Assembly: GCA_037178625.1 (NCBI GenBank)
Contig: CM074145.1
Coordinates: 124,001-188,000, forward strand
DNA length: 64,000 nt
Reading direction: 5' to 3'
From: Skeletonema tropicum
Taxonomy: Eukaryota > Bacillariophyta > Thalassiosirophyceae > Thalassiosirales > Thalassiosiraceae
The notes beneath the pieces were generated by a model, which worked only from the letters and a program-made list of their open reading frames with translations, was not told the DNA's origin and did no database searches. This document shows, piece by piece, positions 11,442 through 21,581 of the stretch (its first letter is position 1; each line of letters opens with the position of its first letter). A program made the position numbers and the translations under genes.

Positions 11442-11550
11442 TGTTGAGGTTGTCTAACTTTACATACCTCTTTGTGACTGCTCACCACAAGTCCAGTTAA
11501 GTCGTCTGGACGTGTGGTTACGCACCCCCCTTTTACTGACGCCATTTACA
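11442..11550 (+). repeat. Right LTR of TRIM
   Basis: 109 bp, starts TGTTGAGGTT and ends GCCATTTACA. It is preceded by the purine tract and followed by the target copy GGTAG. Confidence 0.88.
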
Positions 11551-11785
11551 GGTAGACGGTCGTCCAGAAGTGCCTCACAGTCATTCCAGTGGACGGACTC
11601 ATGATGTCCCCGAGTCCATGCGGTACGTATGCGCAGTACCGGGTCTTAATCTTCTCCTTATCAGCTTCCCCTGCCTGATCGGCAGTGAAGGGCCCAACGG
11701 AGGTGGCGGTAGGGTCAGCGGCAAAATGAGCAGCAAGTTGGTTCTGGGTCCATTTTTGATGGTTGATGGCAAGTGAGTACCGCAT

Positions 11786-12989
11786 TCACATAGGAACTAG
11801 TACAAATAAGACCGGTACTGGTTTTTATCGGAAACCACACTCGAATGACACAACTTCAAGTTGGAGCAATTTGGAGGAGGTTGCTTAATTGTGCGACGCT
11901 TAGCACTTTTGCTACCCACATAAACACAAACGGCGGTTAGATCAAAACACAGAGGAAGAACTGACGCGCGTTTTAAAAAAATAACGGAGGTCAAACTCCC
12001 ACGAGAAATAAAGTTAAGCGTCGCACAAAATAGGTGCTTGCAAATTCAAATCACCTCGTACGCCAAGTCAAGACGGTGCATCGACAATCAGACAAAAGTC
12101 AGTGGTGAATAGTGTCACATCAAGACTGATCGTGCAGCAATCACTGACACTTGAGTTCCTCGTGTCATCTCGATCAAAGTCCATGAATACAAGCAACCCT
12201 ATGCCTTATGCAATGCTCAGTAAATGGCTTTATCGGTTGGTTGCACTTTGAGCGATTGGGGTCTATTACTGATCACTGACTCGGAATTGTAGCTTAGTGC
12301 AAACTATATTTCTTAGTCTTTGTCTAGCTCTTAGCCATTTATCTTGGATTTCCGCGTGGTACACAACATGTCTTCTCGTTCCGAGCGTCGTGATAACATT
12401 GATCAGATGCTAAATGATCTTTCTTCATCCACGACTACTCTTCATGTTTCGTCCGTGCTGGATAGTGGGGTTCCGTCGGGGCAGCCTTCCTCTGTGGTAG
12501 GAGTTTCCTCCTCTTCTGGAGCTCCTCCCCTGCGTCCGACGATCCCTCATGACGTCTCGACTGTGTTTTCGGTTCCGCAAGATGGGTCGTCTCTTGCATT
12601 GTTCGTTGGTATAGTCACGTCAAGACTTTGCTAACAAATTAGGGTTCTTTGTTTATATTGTGACACATTGATCGCTTCTTGAATGTACGTAGGATTCACC
12701 AATGGAACAGTACGTACCAAAGGTACTCCATTTTATCCTAAAAGTATCTGTAGCCTAATAAAATGCTTGAACTTGAACTTGAACTCTACGACTACGAACG
12801 AGAACTGCAAACTCAAACTGCACATCAAACTTGGAAGGGAAAGGCAAGGGATTTGCTCGTCACCATCACCAGCCCAGCGGCTGTACTTGGATGCTTATTC
12901 TGATGCTCATTCTCTTCAGCTTCAGCCCAACCCAACAGCCAACAGCTCGCACTCGCATCATCCTTGCATATCTTTGATAGAAAACAAGA
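11786..12989. other. Intergenic region with possible retroelement debris
   Basis: Mostly non-coding. A plus-strand frame at 12368-12634 (MSSRSERRDNIDQML..., Ser/Pro-rich, 88 codons) could be the start of a truncated gag-like protein, but nothing proves it. TGTCACATCAAGACTG at 12115 and AGTCACGTCAAGACT at 12610 are weakly alike. A frame near 12690 reads GFTNGTVRTKGTPFYP, slightly reminiscent of the Gypsy integrase tail at 57.6 kb. From about 12771 the sequence matches 45691 onward, the left edge of the BspA-block duplication. Confidence 0.35.
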
Positions 12990-15900
12990 ATGGCAGACAA
13001 CAATTTGGAGGAAGATGCTGGCAGCGGCAGCAGTGACGAGCAAGAACACGGCATCATCGGTCCACGATCTTCCTCTTCGCCTTCGCCTTCGCCTTGGGAA
13101 GCGGCTGCTGACGGAGGTGGAGGTGGAGGCACATCGACAAACTCCGCAACAGCAACAGGAGAAACGTGGCTCCCTGGTGGACTCGAGAATGTAGACGAAG
13201 ATGCAGCTCCAGTGCCTCTGATTCAACAGATAGCTGAGATGGAACTTACTGAAAATGCCTCTAAGTCTAAGCCATCAAAGCTGCCTGCACATGGTGCAAT
13301 AATGGAGCAGATTGAGGATGAAGATGATCATGATCGGCTAAGTGTCCGTGGTCCTGGTGGACTCGAGAATGTAGGCGATGAATCAAAAGCAGAGATTGAT
13401 TTCGGGACAGAATCAAACGACGAAGGTAATGGACCGTCACTCCCTCTTACTTTTCAGCGAGATTCTCTGGCTGATGCGGAAGAAAAACAGGTGGTAGCAC
13501 CACAAATATCAGCATCTAGAATTCGTGAAGCAACCACTGTCACTTCTGATGTTCAAGAAAGCAATAACAATTACGATGAAACGAGTGAGGGGGATCCAGA
13601 TGATGTTGAGCAAATGGACGATGATGAAAATCAATCTCCTGGGGACGAAGAAAATTTGTGGCGGCGAGTTGTAGCACCCGAAAACAACGCTGCCAGCGAC
13701 AATGAGGATGTGGATCAGGTCTTACGAACAGCAGCAGAGAGAAACCCATCGAACCCGTCATTACACATTCTAGAAGCATGGATGGTTGAAGAGGAGGAGG
13801 AGGAGGAGGATTATACTGCATTTCCTCAGGCTCAGGCCACTGTTGCAACTGTTCCTGTCCTCACTCTGGGTGGTAATGATACTGTTTATGAAGCAACTCC
13901 TGTAGAGCCGTGGTGGAAACAGAGGCAAATGAAAGTGTCTTTGGTGTTGATTTTTGCATTGATTACAGCGCTGACTGCTGGTCTCGGATATGCATTTTTA
14001 CGTTTACGTCCCGCTGCTGCCAACAATTCTCCACCCATATCAAGCAGTACAATTCCAACAGCTGCACCAGTCACCTCGTACGCATGCTTTGCTGAGAGCA
14101 AAAATCTCAAGGCGGTGGTCAATCTGTATGTCAGAGATAGTTGTAGTGCAATAGCCACTCTATGCCCCGGTATCAGTGAAACCTATGGATGGCCAATTGG
14201 ATCCTGGTGTGTTGACGAAGTAACTGACATGGCAAGCTTATTTGAGGGTCTCAATACTTTTAACGAAGATATATCTGAATGGAATGTTGGTCAAGTTACC
14301 GATATGAGTGGAATGTTTTCAGGAGCTTCATCATTCAATCAGGATTTATCACAGTGGAATGTATCATCTGCTACGAACGCGAGAGAAATGTTCAGGGGGG
14401 CAACCTCCTTCAACCAGAATCTGTGTACGTGGGAAGATACATTTCCTTACAGCAATGCAAATGATATCTTTGTGGATTCGGGATGTACTATCAAACACGA
14501 TCCATCATCTGTACATCGAGGTCCATTCTGTGCTTTCTCTTGTAACGAGACATCTCCGACGGATTGCTTTACCACCCGTAACGAACTTAAGGCTGCAGTT
14601 GATCAATATGTTCAAGGGCTCTGGGGTGAAGATGAGAGATCAAAATATGGGTGGCCGATTGGGTCTTGGTGCGTTGGCAATGTAGCTGACATGTCAGAAT
14701 TGTTTCAGGATCTTCATACATTTGACGAAGACATTTCTTTGTGGGATGTTGGTCAAGTTACTGATATGAGTTACATGTTCCGAAATGCTTCATCATTCAA
14801 CCAGGATTTATCCAATTGGAATACTTCTGCCGTAGCAACTATGAGGTCCATGTTCGATGGAGCATCATCCTTTAATGGCGACATCTCGTCTTGGAACATG
14901 TCTGCAGTTACCGATATGAGTTTCATGTTCTGGGAAGCTTCATCACTCAAGCAAGATGATTTGTCTCGCTGGGATACTTCTGCCGTAGCAACTATGGAGT
15001 TTATGTTTGTTGGAGCATCATCCTTTAATGGCGACATCTCGTCTTGGAATACAGCTGCAGTAACTGATATGAGTGCAATGTTCGGGTCAGCTTCATCCTT
15101 TAATGGCGATATCTCGTCTTGGAACACGTCTGCAGTGACTGATATGAGTTTGATGTTCCTGGAAGCTTCATCATTCAAGCAAGAAGATCTTTCTCGCTGG
15201 GATACTTCTGCCGTTGCAACTATGTACGCCATGTTCAATAGCGCGTCATCCTTTAATGGCGACATCTCGTCTTGGAATACGTCAGCAGTAACTGATATGA
15301 GTGCAATGTTCGGGTCAGCTTCATCCTTCAATGGCAATATCTCGTCTTGGAACACGGCTGCAGTGTATGATGTGAGTTGGATTTTCAATTGGGCATCATC
15401 CTTTAATGGCGACATCTCGTCTTGGGACACGTCTGCAGTGACTACTATGAGTTTCATGTTCTATTATGCGTCATCCTTTGATGGCGACATCTCGTCTTGG
15501 AACACGTCTGCAGTGACTACTATGAGTAAAATGTTCTATTATGCGTCATCCTTTGATGGCGACATCTCGTCTTGGAACACGTCTGCAGTGACTACTATGA
15601 GTAAAATGTTCTATTATGCGTCATCCTTTGATGGCGACATCTCGTCTTGGAACACGTCTGCAGTGACTCATATGGATGGAATGTTCTCGGGAGCTTCATC
15701 TTTCAATCTAGAAGATCTGTCTCGCTGGGATACTTCAGCTGTGCAGACTATGAGGTCCATGTTCTATAATGCGTCATCCTTTGATGGCGACATCTCGTCT
15801 TGGAATACAGCTGCAGTGACTGATATGAGTTACATGTTCAATGGAGCTTCATCGTTCAACCAGGATTTGTCGAAGTGGGATACTTCTGCCGTTCAATATA

Positions 15901-16226
15901 TGGAGTCCATGTTCTACGAAGCAACATCTTTTAATGGCGATATCTCGTCTTGGGACACGGCTTCAGTAACTGATATGTATCGAATGTTCTATGGAGCTTA
16001 TTTATTCAACCAGGATTTGTCGAAGTGGGATATTTCATCTGTAACATTTATGATTGATATGTTCTATGATGCAACTTCCTTCAACCAAAATCTGTGTGCA
16101 TGGAAGGATAACTTCCCTTACAGCAGCACAACTGATATATTTGTGGATTCGGGCTGCATATTTCAAGACAGTCCACGCATTGAACAGGGAGGGCCATTCT
16201 GTGCTTCCTCTTGCACCGTTAGTTAA
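12990..16226 (+). CDS. BspA-like (DUF285) repeat surface protein, copy 1
   Basis: 1078 residues in one exon. Residues 1-310 are acidic and disordered, with poly-Glu and Ser/Gly runs. One membrane helix lies at about 314-335 ([20 protein letters not shown]), preceded by WWKQRQMK. There is no N-terminal signal peptide, so the topology is probably type II, with the large C-terminal part outside the cytoplasm or in the lumen. That part holds two Cys-containing modules (WPIGSWCV..., each ending C-x-W...DIFVDSGC) and about twenty 25-residue DUF285 repeats of the form VTDMS-x-MF-x2[18 protein letters not shown]285/BspA-like repeats adopt a leucine-rich-repeat-like solenoid and are typical of bacterial and protist surface proteins used in binding. 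The ligand is unknown. Paralogues lie at 45909 and 62140. A MYND relic follows convergently, as it does after the 45909 copy. Confidence 0.85.
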   Translation: MADNNLEEDAGSGSSDEQEHGIIGPRSSSSPSPSPWEAAADGGGGGGTSTNSATATGETWLPGGLENVDEDAAPVPLIQQIAEMELTENASKSKPSKLPAHGAIMEQIEDEDDHDRLSVRGPGGLENVGDESKAEIDFGTESNDEGNGPSLPLTFQRDSLADAEEKQVVAPQISASRIREATTVTSDVQESNNNYDETSEGDPDDVEQMDDDENQSPGDEENLWRRVVAPENNAASDNEDVDQVLRTAAERNPSNPSLHILEAWMVEEEEEEEDYTAFPQAQATVATVPVLTLGGNDTVYEATPVEPWWKQRQMKVSLVLIFALITALTAGLGYAFLRLRPAAANNSPPISSSTIPTAAPVTSYACFAESKNLKAVVNLYVRDSCSAIATLCPGISETYGWPIGSWCVDEVTDMASLFEGLNTFNEDISEWNVGQVTDMSGMFSGASSFNQDLSQWNVSSATNAREMFRGATSFNQNLCTWEDTFPYSNANDIFVDSGCTIKHDPSSVHRGPFCAFSCNETSPTDCFTTRNELKAAVDQYVQGLWGEDERSKYGWPIGSWCVGNVADMSELFQDLHTFDEDISLWDVGQVTDMSYMFRNASSFNQDLSNWNTSAVATMRSMFDGASSFNGDISSWNMSAVTDMSFMFWEASSLKQDDLSRWDTSAVATMEFMFVGASSFNGDISSWNTAAVTDMSAMFGSASSFNGDISSWNTSAVTDMSLMFLEASSFKQEDLSRWDTSAVATMYAMFNSASSFNGDISSWNTSAVTDMSAMFGSASSFNGNISSWNTAAVYDVSWIFNWASSFNGDISSWDTSAVTTMSFMFYYASSFDGDISSWNTSAVTTMSKMFYYASSFDGDISSWNTSAVTTMSKMFYYASSFDGDISSWNTSAVTHMDGMFSGASSFNLEDLSRWDTSAVQTMRSMFYNASSFDGDISSWNTAAVTDMSYMFNGASSFNQDLSKWDTSAVQYMESMFYEATSFNGDISSWDTASVTDMYRMFYGAYLFNQDLSKWDISSVTFMIDMFYDATSFNQNLCAWKDNFPYSSTTDIFVDSGCIFQDSPRIEQGGPFCASSCTVS
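15425..15670 (+). repeat. 75-bp tandem unit within the BspA-like gene
   Basis: A 75-bp unit (TCTGCAGTGACTACTATGAG ... GACATCTCGTCTTGGAACACG), exactly one 25-residue protein repeat, occurs three times almost without change around 15433, 15508 and 15583. Flanking units are more diverged, so this is a recent local expansion that keeps frame. Confidence 0.8.
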
Positions 16227-16435
16227 TGTGTATATCTAGTGCGTGAATGAATAAAATAACTTTTGTATTTATAGTGTCTCCTTGAGTGCTTTCGTGTTAC
16301 CGTCTTCCCTAAACAAATTCAAGTGCGAAGATCATGTACATATTCGCTACCTATTCTCTGTCCCTCTGAATCTGCATTCGCACACTAATTGTTTGGCAGT
16401 GCTTGCGTATCATTCCCTTCTGTCTGCATCAACTT

Positions 16436-16835
16436 TCAAGCTACTTTTGCTGCAGCCCTCTGAGGACTTTTCGTTGCCTCCACTGCAGCCTGATGAGCAC
16501 AGAGGGCAGCAGCAAAGTCCTCTTTGCTGACCACTCCCCTTGCATAAAACATCTTCAACCTTTTTATTGATGCATTATGGCCAAGATTGGCGGCAATAAT
16601 GTAATGCTTCACTGCCCTTGCCAAATTGCCTCTCTCCTCCTCCCACTTTTACCAAGAAAGTGCCTTGCAAAGACATGACCATGACCACCAATGGCAGCCT
16701 GTTCCAAGTGATGTACGAACTTTGTTGCGTCCTTTTCTAAACCTGGCCCCTCTTCGTACAGATCTGATAAAGTGATAGTGTGATTCAATGTCACCCAAAA
16801 TCTAGCCGCTTCTCCAAATACTCAAAAGCAGAACT
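16436..16835 (-). pseudogene. 3' fragment of a MYND-RING-Sel1 copy
   Basis: Only the Sel1 region and tail remain: HHLEQAAIGGHG... in one frame and RAVKHYIIAANLGHNASIKR ... SKEDFAAALCAHQ in another. There is one extra base near 16775 and further indels near 16650. The MYND and RING parts are missing. The DNA is nearly identical to the tail of the copy at 49804-50737, and both lie just after a BspA-like gene, so the fragment came with that duplicated block. Confidence 0.8.
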
Positions 16836-17064
16836 GCATTCCTGCTTTTGATACCTGCTCTGTCTTGAGTAGCGTCCTTTGAGCTTAGGGGGAAAGCCGC
16901 TGATGTGGATTGATTAGAGTTACATAGTATTAATATGCTGCAAAATTCGAGTCAGCTTGACATAACAGAAACCTCCGCCTCGAATAATGCTCAGACTCAG
17001 ATTGCTTTGCCGCATCTCTCACTTTTATTGTATTTTCGAAGAAATAGTACTCAAAAGCACTCCT

Positions 17065-18011
17065 TTAGTACGTTGTCCACAAGGAAGTATCATTTTCTAC
17101 CACCTTCGTACAATTACGTGGAAACACAGCCTCATGAGCCTTTGGATGATGCATTTGAGTCAAACAATACGACAAACCCGTTCGCGGACGAAGCTGAAAT
17201 GGACTCCCTTGCTCCCTATACCCCCAAAATTGTTGGCTCGCACCATTATTATTACACGGGCTCAATTGCACCGGATCCTCCTCACTACCCAATCCAGTCT
17301 CCGTCATGCATGAATTGGTATCAAGTTGAGGACGGATAGTTTCACCTACCGCAATGAAATATTGTCGATCATTGGCCTCATCACAGTGATGAATCTTAAT
17401 CTTTCGTCCATTCTCGCATGGACCTTCACATTGCATACACCAAAATGTTTCCTCGCGAGTTTCCTGCCAATAGTATACTTCATGCCATAAAAGACGGATG
17501 CGAGTTGGTGAAGAAGAAGTACCCCACGTATTGTGAACTGAAATTAGTATTGTCAAAGTCATATAGACTTGTTCGAATATCGTCCACCGCTTGAGGATCG
17601 ACACAAAAATCGGAGCGGGAGCCGGGTACTCCTTCACATCCAGGGACGGTGTGTCCGTGCTTCACGTTGGTAGCAGATAAGATCTCCTTTGCAGTGGCAA
17701 TTTTTGTCACATTCGCCCTGGCAGACGTCGAGAGGGAAGGATGGGTGTGGAGAGGAGCAATCCCAATCATCTCTCGTGACCATTTCGAATTTTGGTAGAG
17801 TTGTTGTTGTTGTTGTTGTTGTTGTTGTAGAAGTGGTGGTGGTTGTTAAAACAGCCGTCGATGTTTGAGAGATTGCCTTATTGGCCTTGGAAGATTTGCC
17901 GCTTTTAGGCTGCCTTCTTCGACGACGGATACCCTCAACGGTAGGTACCATGGATGCCGCCACGACGATGATGATTTGAGGTGATAAAAACTTTTTCTTT
18001 TCATTCTTCAT
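17065..18011 (-). pseudogene. Broken copy of the secreted Thr-rich/Cys-rich protein
   Basis: Counterpart of the intact gene at 18516, in head-to-head orientation. The start at 18011 gives a hydrophobic signal-like N-terminus, a basic segment, a poly-Thr run (encoded by a GTT-type microsatellite on the plus strand, 17800-17830) and the Cys motif DWDCSSPHPSFPLDVCQGEC. The frame then breaks after ICYQRE, with about 11 bp fewer than in the sister. It breaks again after SQYVG, with one extra base. The last part (LWHEVYYWQETREETFWC ... SLWTTY) is preserved in a third frame. Two independent lesions mark it as a pseudogene. Confidence 0.82.
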
Positions 18012-18515
18012 TCTATGCAGCAGCAGCGACGATATTTTGTAGTGTAGTATGTTGTAAGTCTACTAGAACTAGACTAGAGCCTATAGAGATAGAGAGATAT
18101 GAAGCAGAAAGAAGTTTGGGAATGTTCTATCAGTAGGAGAAAAACAGCGACGACGACTTGATGTCTCTAGCTAGAGAGAGAGAGGGCGATGCCGATGCTT
18201 CAGTCTCTGTACTCTACCATCTAAAAGTAATGGGCCAACATCAACCGCCCTCTGCGATCTGCTTGATTCACACGCTTCGCTTCGCTTTTGCGAGAAAGAG
18301 ACGCATTTAAATAGGTTCAAAATTCATTGATACTAAATCTAAGTACGTAGGAATTCTCTTCTTGTTTGTCTTTGGCGGCGGTCGAGTCGCCATGGGAGAC
18401 GGTATTTGTCCGTAGCTTGCTACCAAAGGTACACATTTATCTATTGTACATATCTGTCGTGGCTGTAAACCAATCATCAGGTAGTCGCTGCTGCTCCCTC
18501 TGCTTCCCACATAAA
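18012..18515. promoter_or_regulatory. Divergent spacer between the two secreted-protein copies
   Basis: About 500 bp between the starts of the head-to-head pair, expected to hold both promoters. It includes AG-rich runs (GATAGAGAGATATGA, CTAGAGAGAGAGAGGG). No clear inverted symmetry extends from the two start codons outward. Confidence 0.35.
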
Positions 18516-19499
18516 ATGAAGTTATCACCTCAATTGATCACCGTCGTGGCGGCATCGTCCATGGTACCCACCGTCGAAGGCGAGCTTCGAAAGTTAAAAT
18601 CATCCAAAGCTGCAAAATCGACAACAGCCAACAATAATGAGGGAACACCTACTGCTGCTGCCAAGTCGTCAAAAGCGTCTGATAGCAGCAAATCTTCCAA
18701 GGCGGCAACAACCTCTGAAACATCGACGGTTTCATTAACAACCACAACCACAGCAACAACTCTACCAAAAACCGAAATGGTCAGCAGAGATGATTGGGAT
18801 TGCTCCTCTCCACACCCATCCTTCCCTCTCGACGTCTGCCAAGGCGAATGTGACAAAAACTGCCACTGCAAAGGAGATCTTATCTGCTACCAACGTGGAT
18901 GGCGTATCGTAGAAGGTGAAACCGTCCCAGGATGTGATGGAGCACCCATGTCCCGCTCGGATTTTTGTGTCGATCCTCAAGCGGTGGACGCTACTCGTAT
19001 GAGTCTGTATGACTTTGACAATACTGATTTCACTTCACAATATGAGGGTACTTCTTCGTCAGCAACCCGTCTTCGTCTGTTTTGGCATGAGGTGTACTAT
19101 TGGCAGGAAACTCGTGAAGAAAGATTTTGGTGTGCGCAATGTGAGGGTCCTTGTGAGGATGGACGAAAGATTAAGATTAATGTCTGTGATGAGGATAATG
19201 AGAGACAATTGTTCATTGCGGTAGGTGAAACTATCCGTCCTCAAAAAGATACAAACTTATGCATGACGGAGACTGGATTCAACAGTGAGGAGGAACCGGT
19301 GCAATTGAGCCCGTGCAATGGTGCGACGAATCAAAATTTTTGGGGATACAAGGAGCAAGGAACATTTCAGCTTCGTCCACGTACGGGTATGTCGTATTGT
19401 TTGACTACATTGCATCATCCGAAGCAACATGAGGCTGTGTTTCCACATCGTTGTTCCCATGCGCAAAATAGTGATACGTCTTTGTGGACAACGTATTAA
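18516..19499 (+). CDS. Predicted secreted protein with Thr/Ser linker, Cys-rich motif and trefoil-like domain
   Basis: 327 residues from ATG 18516. This ATG gives a classic signal peptide (MKLSPQLITVVAASSMVPTVEG), whereas the open frame upstream does not. Residues 23-87 form a Lys/Ser/Thr/Ala-rich linker, likely glycosylated. Residues 94-125 hold a dense Cys motif (DWDC, VCQGECDKNCHCKGDLIC). The C-terminal ~140 residues contain CMTETG ... PVQLSPC ... NFWGYK ... MSYCLT. That pattern resembles a ricin-B-type beta-trefoil carbohydrate-binding fold, which is a weak inference from the Q-W and CL motifs. It is therefore an extracellular or wall-associated protein of unknown ligand. The broken sister is at 17065-18011. 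I see no catalytic motif. Confidence 0.75.
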   Translation: MKLSPQLITVVAASSMVPTVEGELRKLKSSKAAKSTTANNNEGTPTAAAKSSKASDSSKSSKAATTSETSTVSLTTTTTATTLPKTEMVSRDDWDCSSPHPSFPLDVCQGECDKNCHCKGDLICYQRGWRIVEGETVPGCDGAPMSRSDFCVDPQAVDATRMSLYDFDNTDFTSQYEGTSSSATRLRLFWHEVYYWQETREERFWCAQCEGPCEDGRKIKINVCDEDNERQLFIAVGETIRPQKDTNLCMTETGFNSEEEPVQLSPCNGATNQNFWGYKEQGTFQLRPRTGMSYCLTTLHHPKQHEAVFPHRCSHAQNSDTSLWTTY

Positions 19500-20297
19500 C
19501 GAGAGCCATCTGTAGGGTGTCGGTAACGTGTGAAAAAAATATATCTATGTTATCTCTGGTGAACTTCTAGTTAAGTATTTTATCAATTCGCATGTGCGTA
19601 TGCAAGGGTCATTGTGTCAAAAGGACGTGAAAAGGGGAGTTGTCACTTTGGAACAGGCCAGATTGGTAGTCATCCCACTGCTATACAAACAATCTTGGAT
19701 GCCTCAAGAGAGGGGATCGATGGCAATATCGAGAGTGTAAAAAAGCACGTCAACTTTGGAATGACCATTGGAAAATGTCTCAGAACATACAAACGTGGAA
19801 AGTTCAGTATGTAACGTCGAAGACATTGCAGCAGTGCTTCGTTATTCAAATAACAAAATTTACCGATACTAGACTGATCTTTCCTTCCCAATCAGTGTTG
19901 AAGCGTTCTCCAAATTGTTCCTACCACAATCGGTCATGAAATGCTAGAGCAACTGAACGTTTGCTCTATTTACATTGAGAGTTGAGAGAGAGAGGAATTA
20001 CTTACTTCGGTATGTAGGACATACTTCCTACAATACCGGACGGACATTTACCGACCGGACGACATTTATCATTGAAGTTGAAGGTGCCAGCTAAGTATCT
20101 ACTTATCGGTGAGGTGTAAGTACGGTGTACGTTTGGAGAAACAGAAGTTCATTACTTCTTCAAACATCACGCCGCATCTATGGTGATGTTGTTATTGGTG
20201 TGATGTTGTAGCGGTGTTGTATTTAGCCACCGAGCTGGGCTCCTCTCTTCATTCATCTAAGTATTTCTACTGACGAGCACGGACATATTATTTGAAG
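19500..20297. other. Intergenic region ending in a shared MYND leader
   Basis: Nothing coding that I can support in the first 650 bp. Bases 20185-20262 repeat the leader found before the MYND copy at 7372 (GATGTTGTAGCGGTGTTGTA, then GAGCTGGGCTCCTCTCTTCA). Bases 20020-20080 contain CGG-type dyads (ATACCGGACGG, CCGACCGGACG). Confidence 0.4.
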
Positions 20298-21239
20298 ATG
20301 AGCACAACTGAGGCAGCGGCGGATGATAGATGTGCTTCGTGTGGAATTGCAGCTGGCGATGATGATGATGACATCAAGTTGAAGAAATGTGGTGCCTGTG
20401 GACATGTTCGATATTGTAGCCTTGAATGTCAACGAAATCACAGGCCACAGCACAAACGAGCGTGCAAGAAAAGGGCAGCTGAATTGCGAGAAGAGTTATT
20501 ATTCAAGCAGCCGGAGAGCACACATCTCGGCGACTGTCCGATCTGTTTGTTGCCAATGCCATTCCCGACATCGCAAGAGACGATGAACTCTGCTGTGCAA
20601 TCGTGCTGTTTTAAAACAGTTTGTGACGGCTGCGCTGATGCCAATAAATTGCGAGAGATAGAGGCAAGGCTGCCACCCACATGCCCATTTTGTCGAACTC
20701 CATTACCAGACACGGACGCAGAAATCAAACTCAATGTAATGAAGAGGATTAAAGCGAATGACCCAGCTGCATTGCACGCATCTGGCATGCGTTGTTTCAA
20801 CACAGGTAACTATGCGACTGCGATTGAGCATTGGGAGAAGGCAGTTCGATTGGGTGACATTGAATCACACTATAACTTATCAGGTGTATATCATGAGGGG
20901 CGAGGTGTTGAAAGGGACAGAAAGAAGTTTGTCTATCATCTGGAAGAGGCAGCCATTGGTGGTCATGTCTTTGCAAGGGAAAATATTGGTAAATGGGAGG
21001 AGCTAATGGGCAATATTGACAGGGCAGTAAAGCACTCAATAATTGCCGCGAATCTCGGCCATGATGCATCGATAGAAAGACTGAAGAAGTATTATTCACG
21101 GGGAGTGGTTAGCAAAGAGGACTTTGCTGCTGCCCTCCGTGCACATCAGGCTGCAGTGGATGCAATGAAAAGTCCACAGAGGGATGCTGCAAAATTGGCT
21201 CGAAAAAGAGCGAGGGGATTAGGAATTGATATGACTTGA
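20298..21239 (+). CDS. MYND-RING-Sel1 repeat protein, intact
   Basis: 313 residues from ATG 20298 (MSTTEAAADDRC). The order is MYND finger (CASC ... CGAC ... YC..EC ... H..AC), RING-like Cys cluster (CPICLLPMP ... SCC ... CDGC ... CPFCRTPLP), Sel1-type repeats (NTGNYATAIEHWEKAVRLGD, then EEAAIGGHVFARENIG) and the family tail SKEDFAAALRAHQAAVDAM. All zinc ligands are present. It is closest to the copy at 7372, sharing leader and 3' UTR. It converges on the broken copy 21582-22500, 342 bp apart. MYND and Sel1 modules suggest a scaffold or adaptor; no enzymatic motif is seen. Confidence 0.86.
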   Translation: MSTTEAAADDRCASCGIAAGDDDDDIKLKKCGACGHVRYCSLECQRNHRPQHKRACKKRAAELREELLFKQPESTHLGDCPICLLPMPFPTSQETMNSAVQSCCFKTVCDGCADANKLREIEARLPPTCPFCRTPLPDTDAEIKLNVMKRIKANDPAALHASGMRCFNTGNYATAIEHWEKAVRLGDIESHYNLSGVYHEGRGVERDRKKFVYHLEEAAIGGHVFARENIGKWEELMGNIDRAVKHSIIAANLGHDASIERLKKYYSRGVVSKEDFAAALRAHQAAVDAMKSPQRDAAKLARKRARGLGIDMT

Positions 21240-21581
21240 ATTGTGAGCAATTGTATCCCGCCCTTTCAAGAGTCTCCCATCGGGATGGTACTTGGGAAGA
21301 GTGTCAAAAGTATAGATGATTGATGTGCGTCCTGATGTGAGATGAATATGATGATGATGTATTAATGATGAATATGTTGATGTGGAGCTAGTTCATAGTT
21401 CAATAATAAGCACAGTGTTTGTTCTTATTGCAGCATGTATGATTAGAATTGAAATGACCTCTAGAGAGATATTGAAATATTACAATTCTATTTGGATCAT
21501 GCACTCAATTGTCATTATTTGACCATCGAACAATAGAACTTTTTACAATGCGGACTAAAAGCAGTTCCTTGTGTCTCTTGT
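21240..21581. other. Shared 3' region of a convergent MYND pair
   Basis: Contains the CTCCCATCGGG...ACTTGGGA dyad also found after 8277. It also contains GATGTGGAGCTAGTTCATAG, which recurs at about 5605 after the RNF113-like gene. The DNA downstream of that gene therefore derives from a MYND 3' flank. Confidence 0.45.

Larger units (their letters stand above)
11145..11550 (+). mobile_element. TRIM: miniature LTR retrotransposon, complete
   Basis: 406 bp. Two near-identical LTRs (11145-11254 and 11442-11550) differ by one T and have TG...CA ends. Target duplication GGTAG lies on both sides (11140-11144 and 11551-11555). Directly after the left LTR lies GGTTATGAGCCCAAG, close to the half-tRNA initiator-Met primer site (GGTTATGGGCCC) used by copia-type elements. 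Directly before the right LTR is the purine tract GAGAAGGAG. The 187-bp interior has no coding capacity. These are the defining parts of a non-autonomous TRIM, which would depend on proteins of a related retrotransposon. The single LTR difference points to a recent insertion. Confidence 0.88.
11000..11785 (-). pseudogene. Old open frame interrupted by the TRIM element, family unknown
   Basis: From 11785 the minus strand reads about 79 codons (NHQKWTQNQLAAHFAA ... GLGDIMSPSTGMTVRHFWTT) and hits a stop inside the LTR ending at 11550. Removing the element and one target copy lets the frame run on through VYPVIVSEGRMAEYEHL for about 37 more codons. The host sequence was therefore once open across the insertion point. 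Further left the frame is lost. I do not recognise the product; a decayed mobile-element protein is possible. The 5' end is uncertain. Confidence 0.35.

Noticed and set aside
12825..13226. Minus-strand frame rich in Cys and Arg over the start of the BspA-like gene
   Set aside because: Shadow of the acidic, Gly/Ser-rich N-terminus read in reverse; its paralogue at 45888-46157 shows the same shadow.
14771..15457. 228-codon minus-strand open frame inside the BspA-like gene
   Set aside because: It follows the 75-bp repeat period of the sense gene, so absence of stops is a by-product of the repeats.
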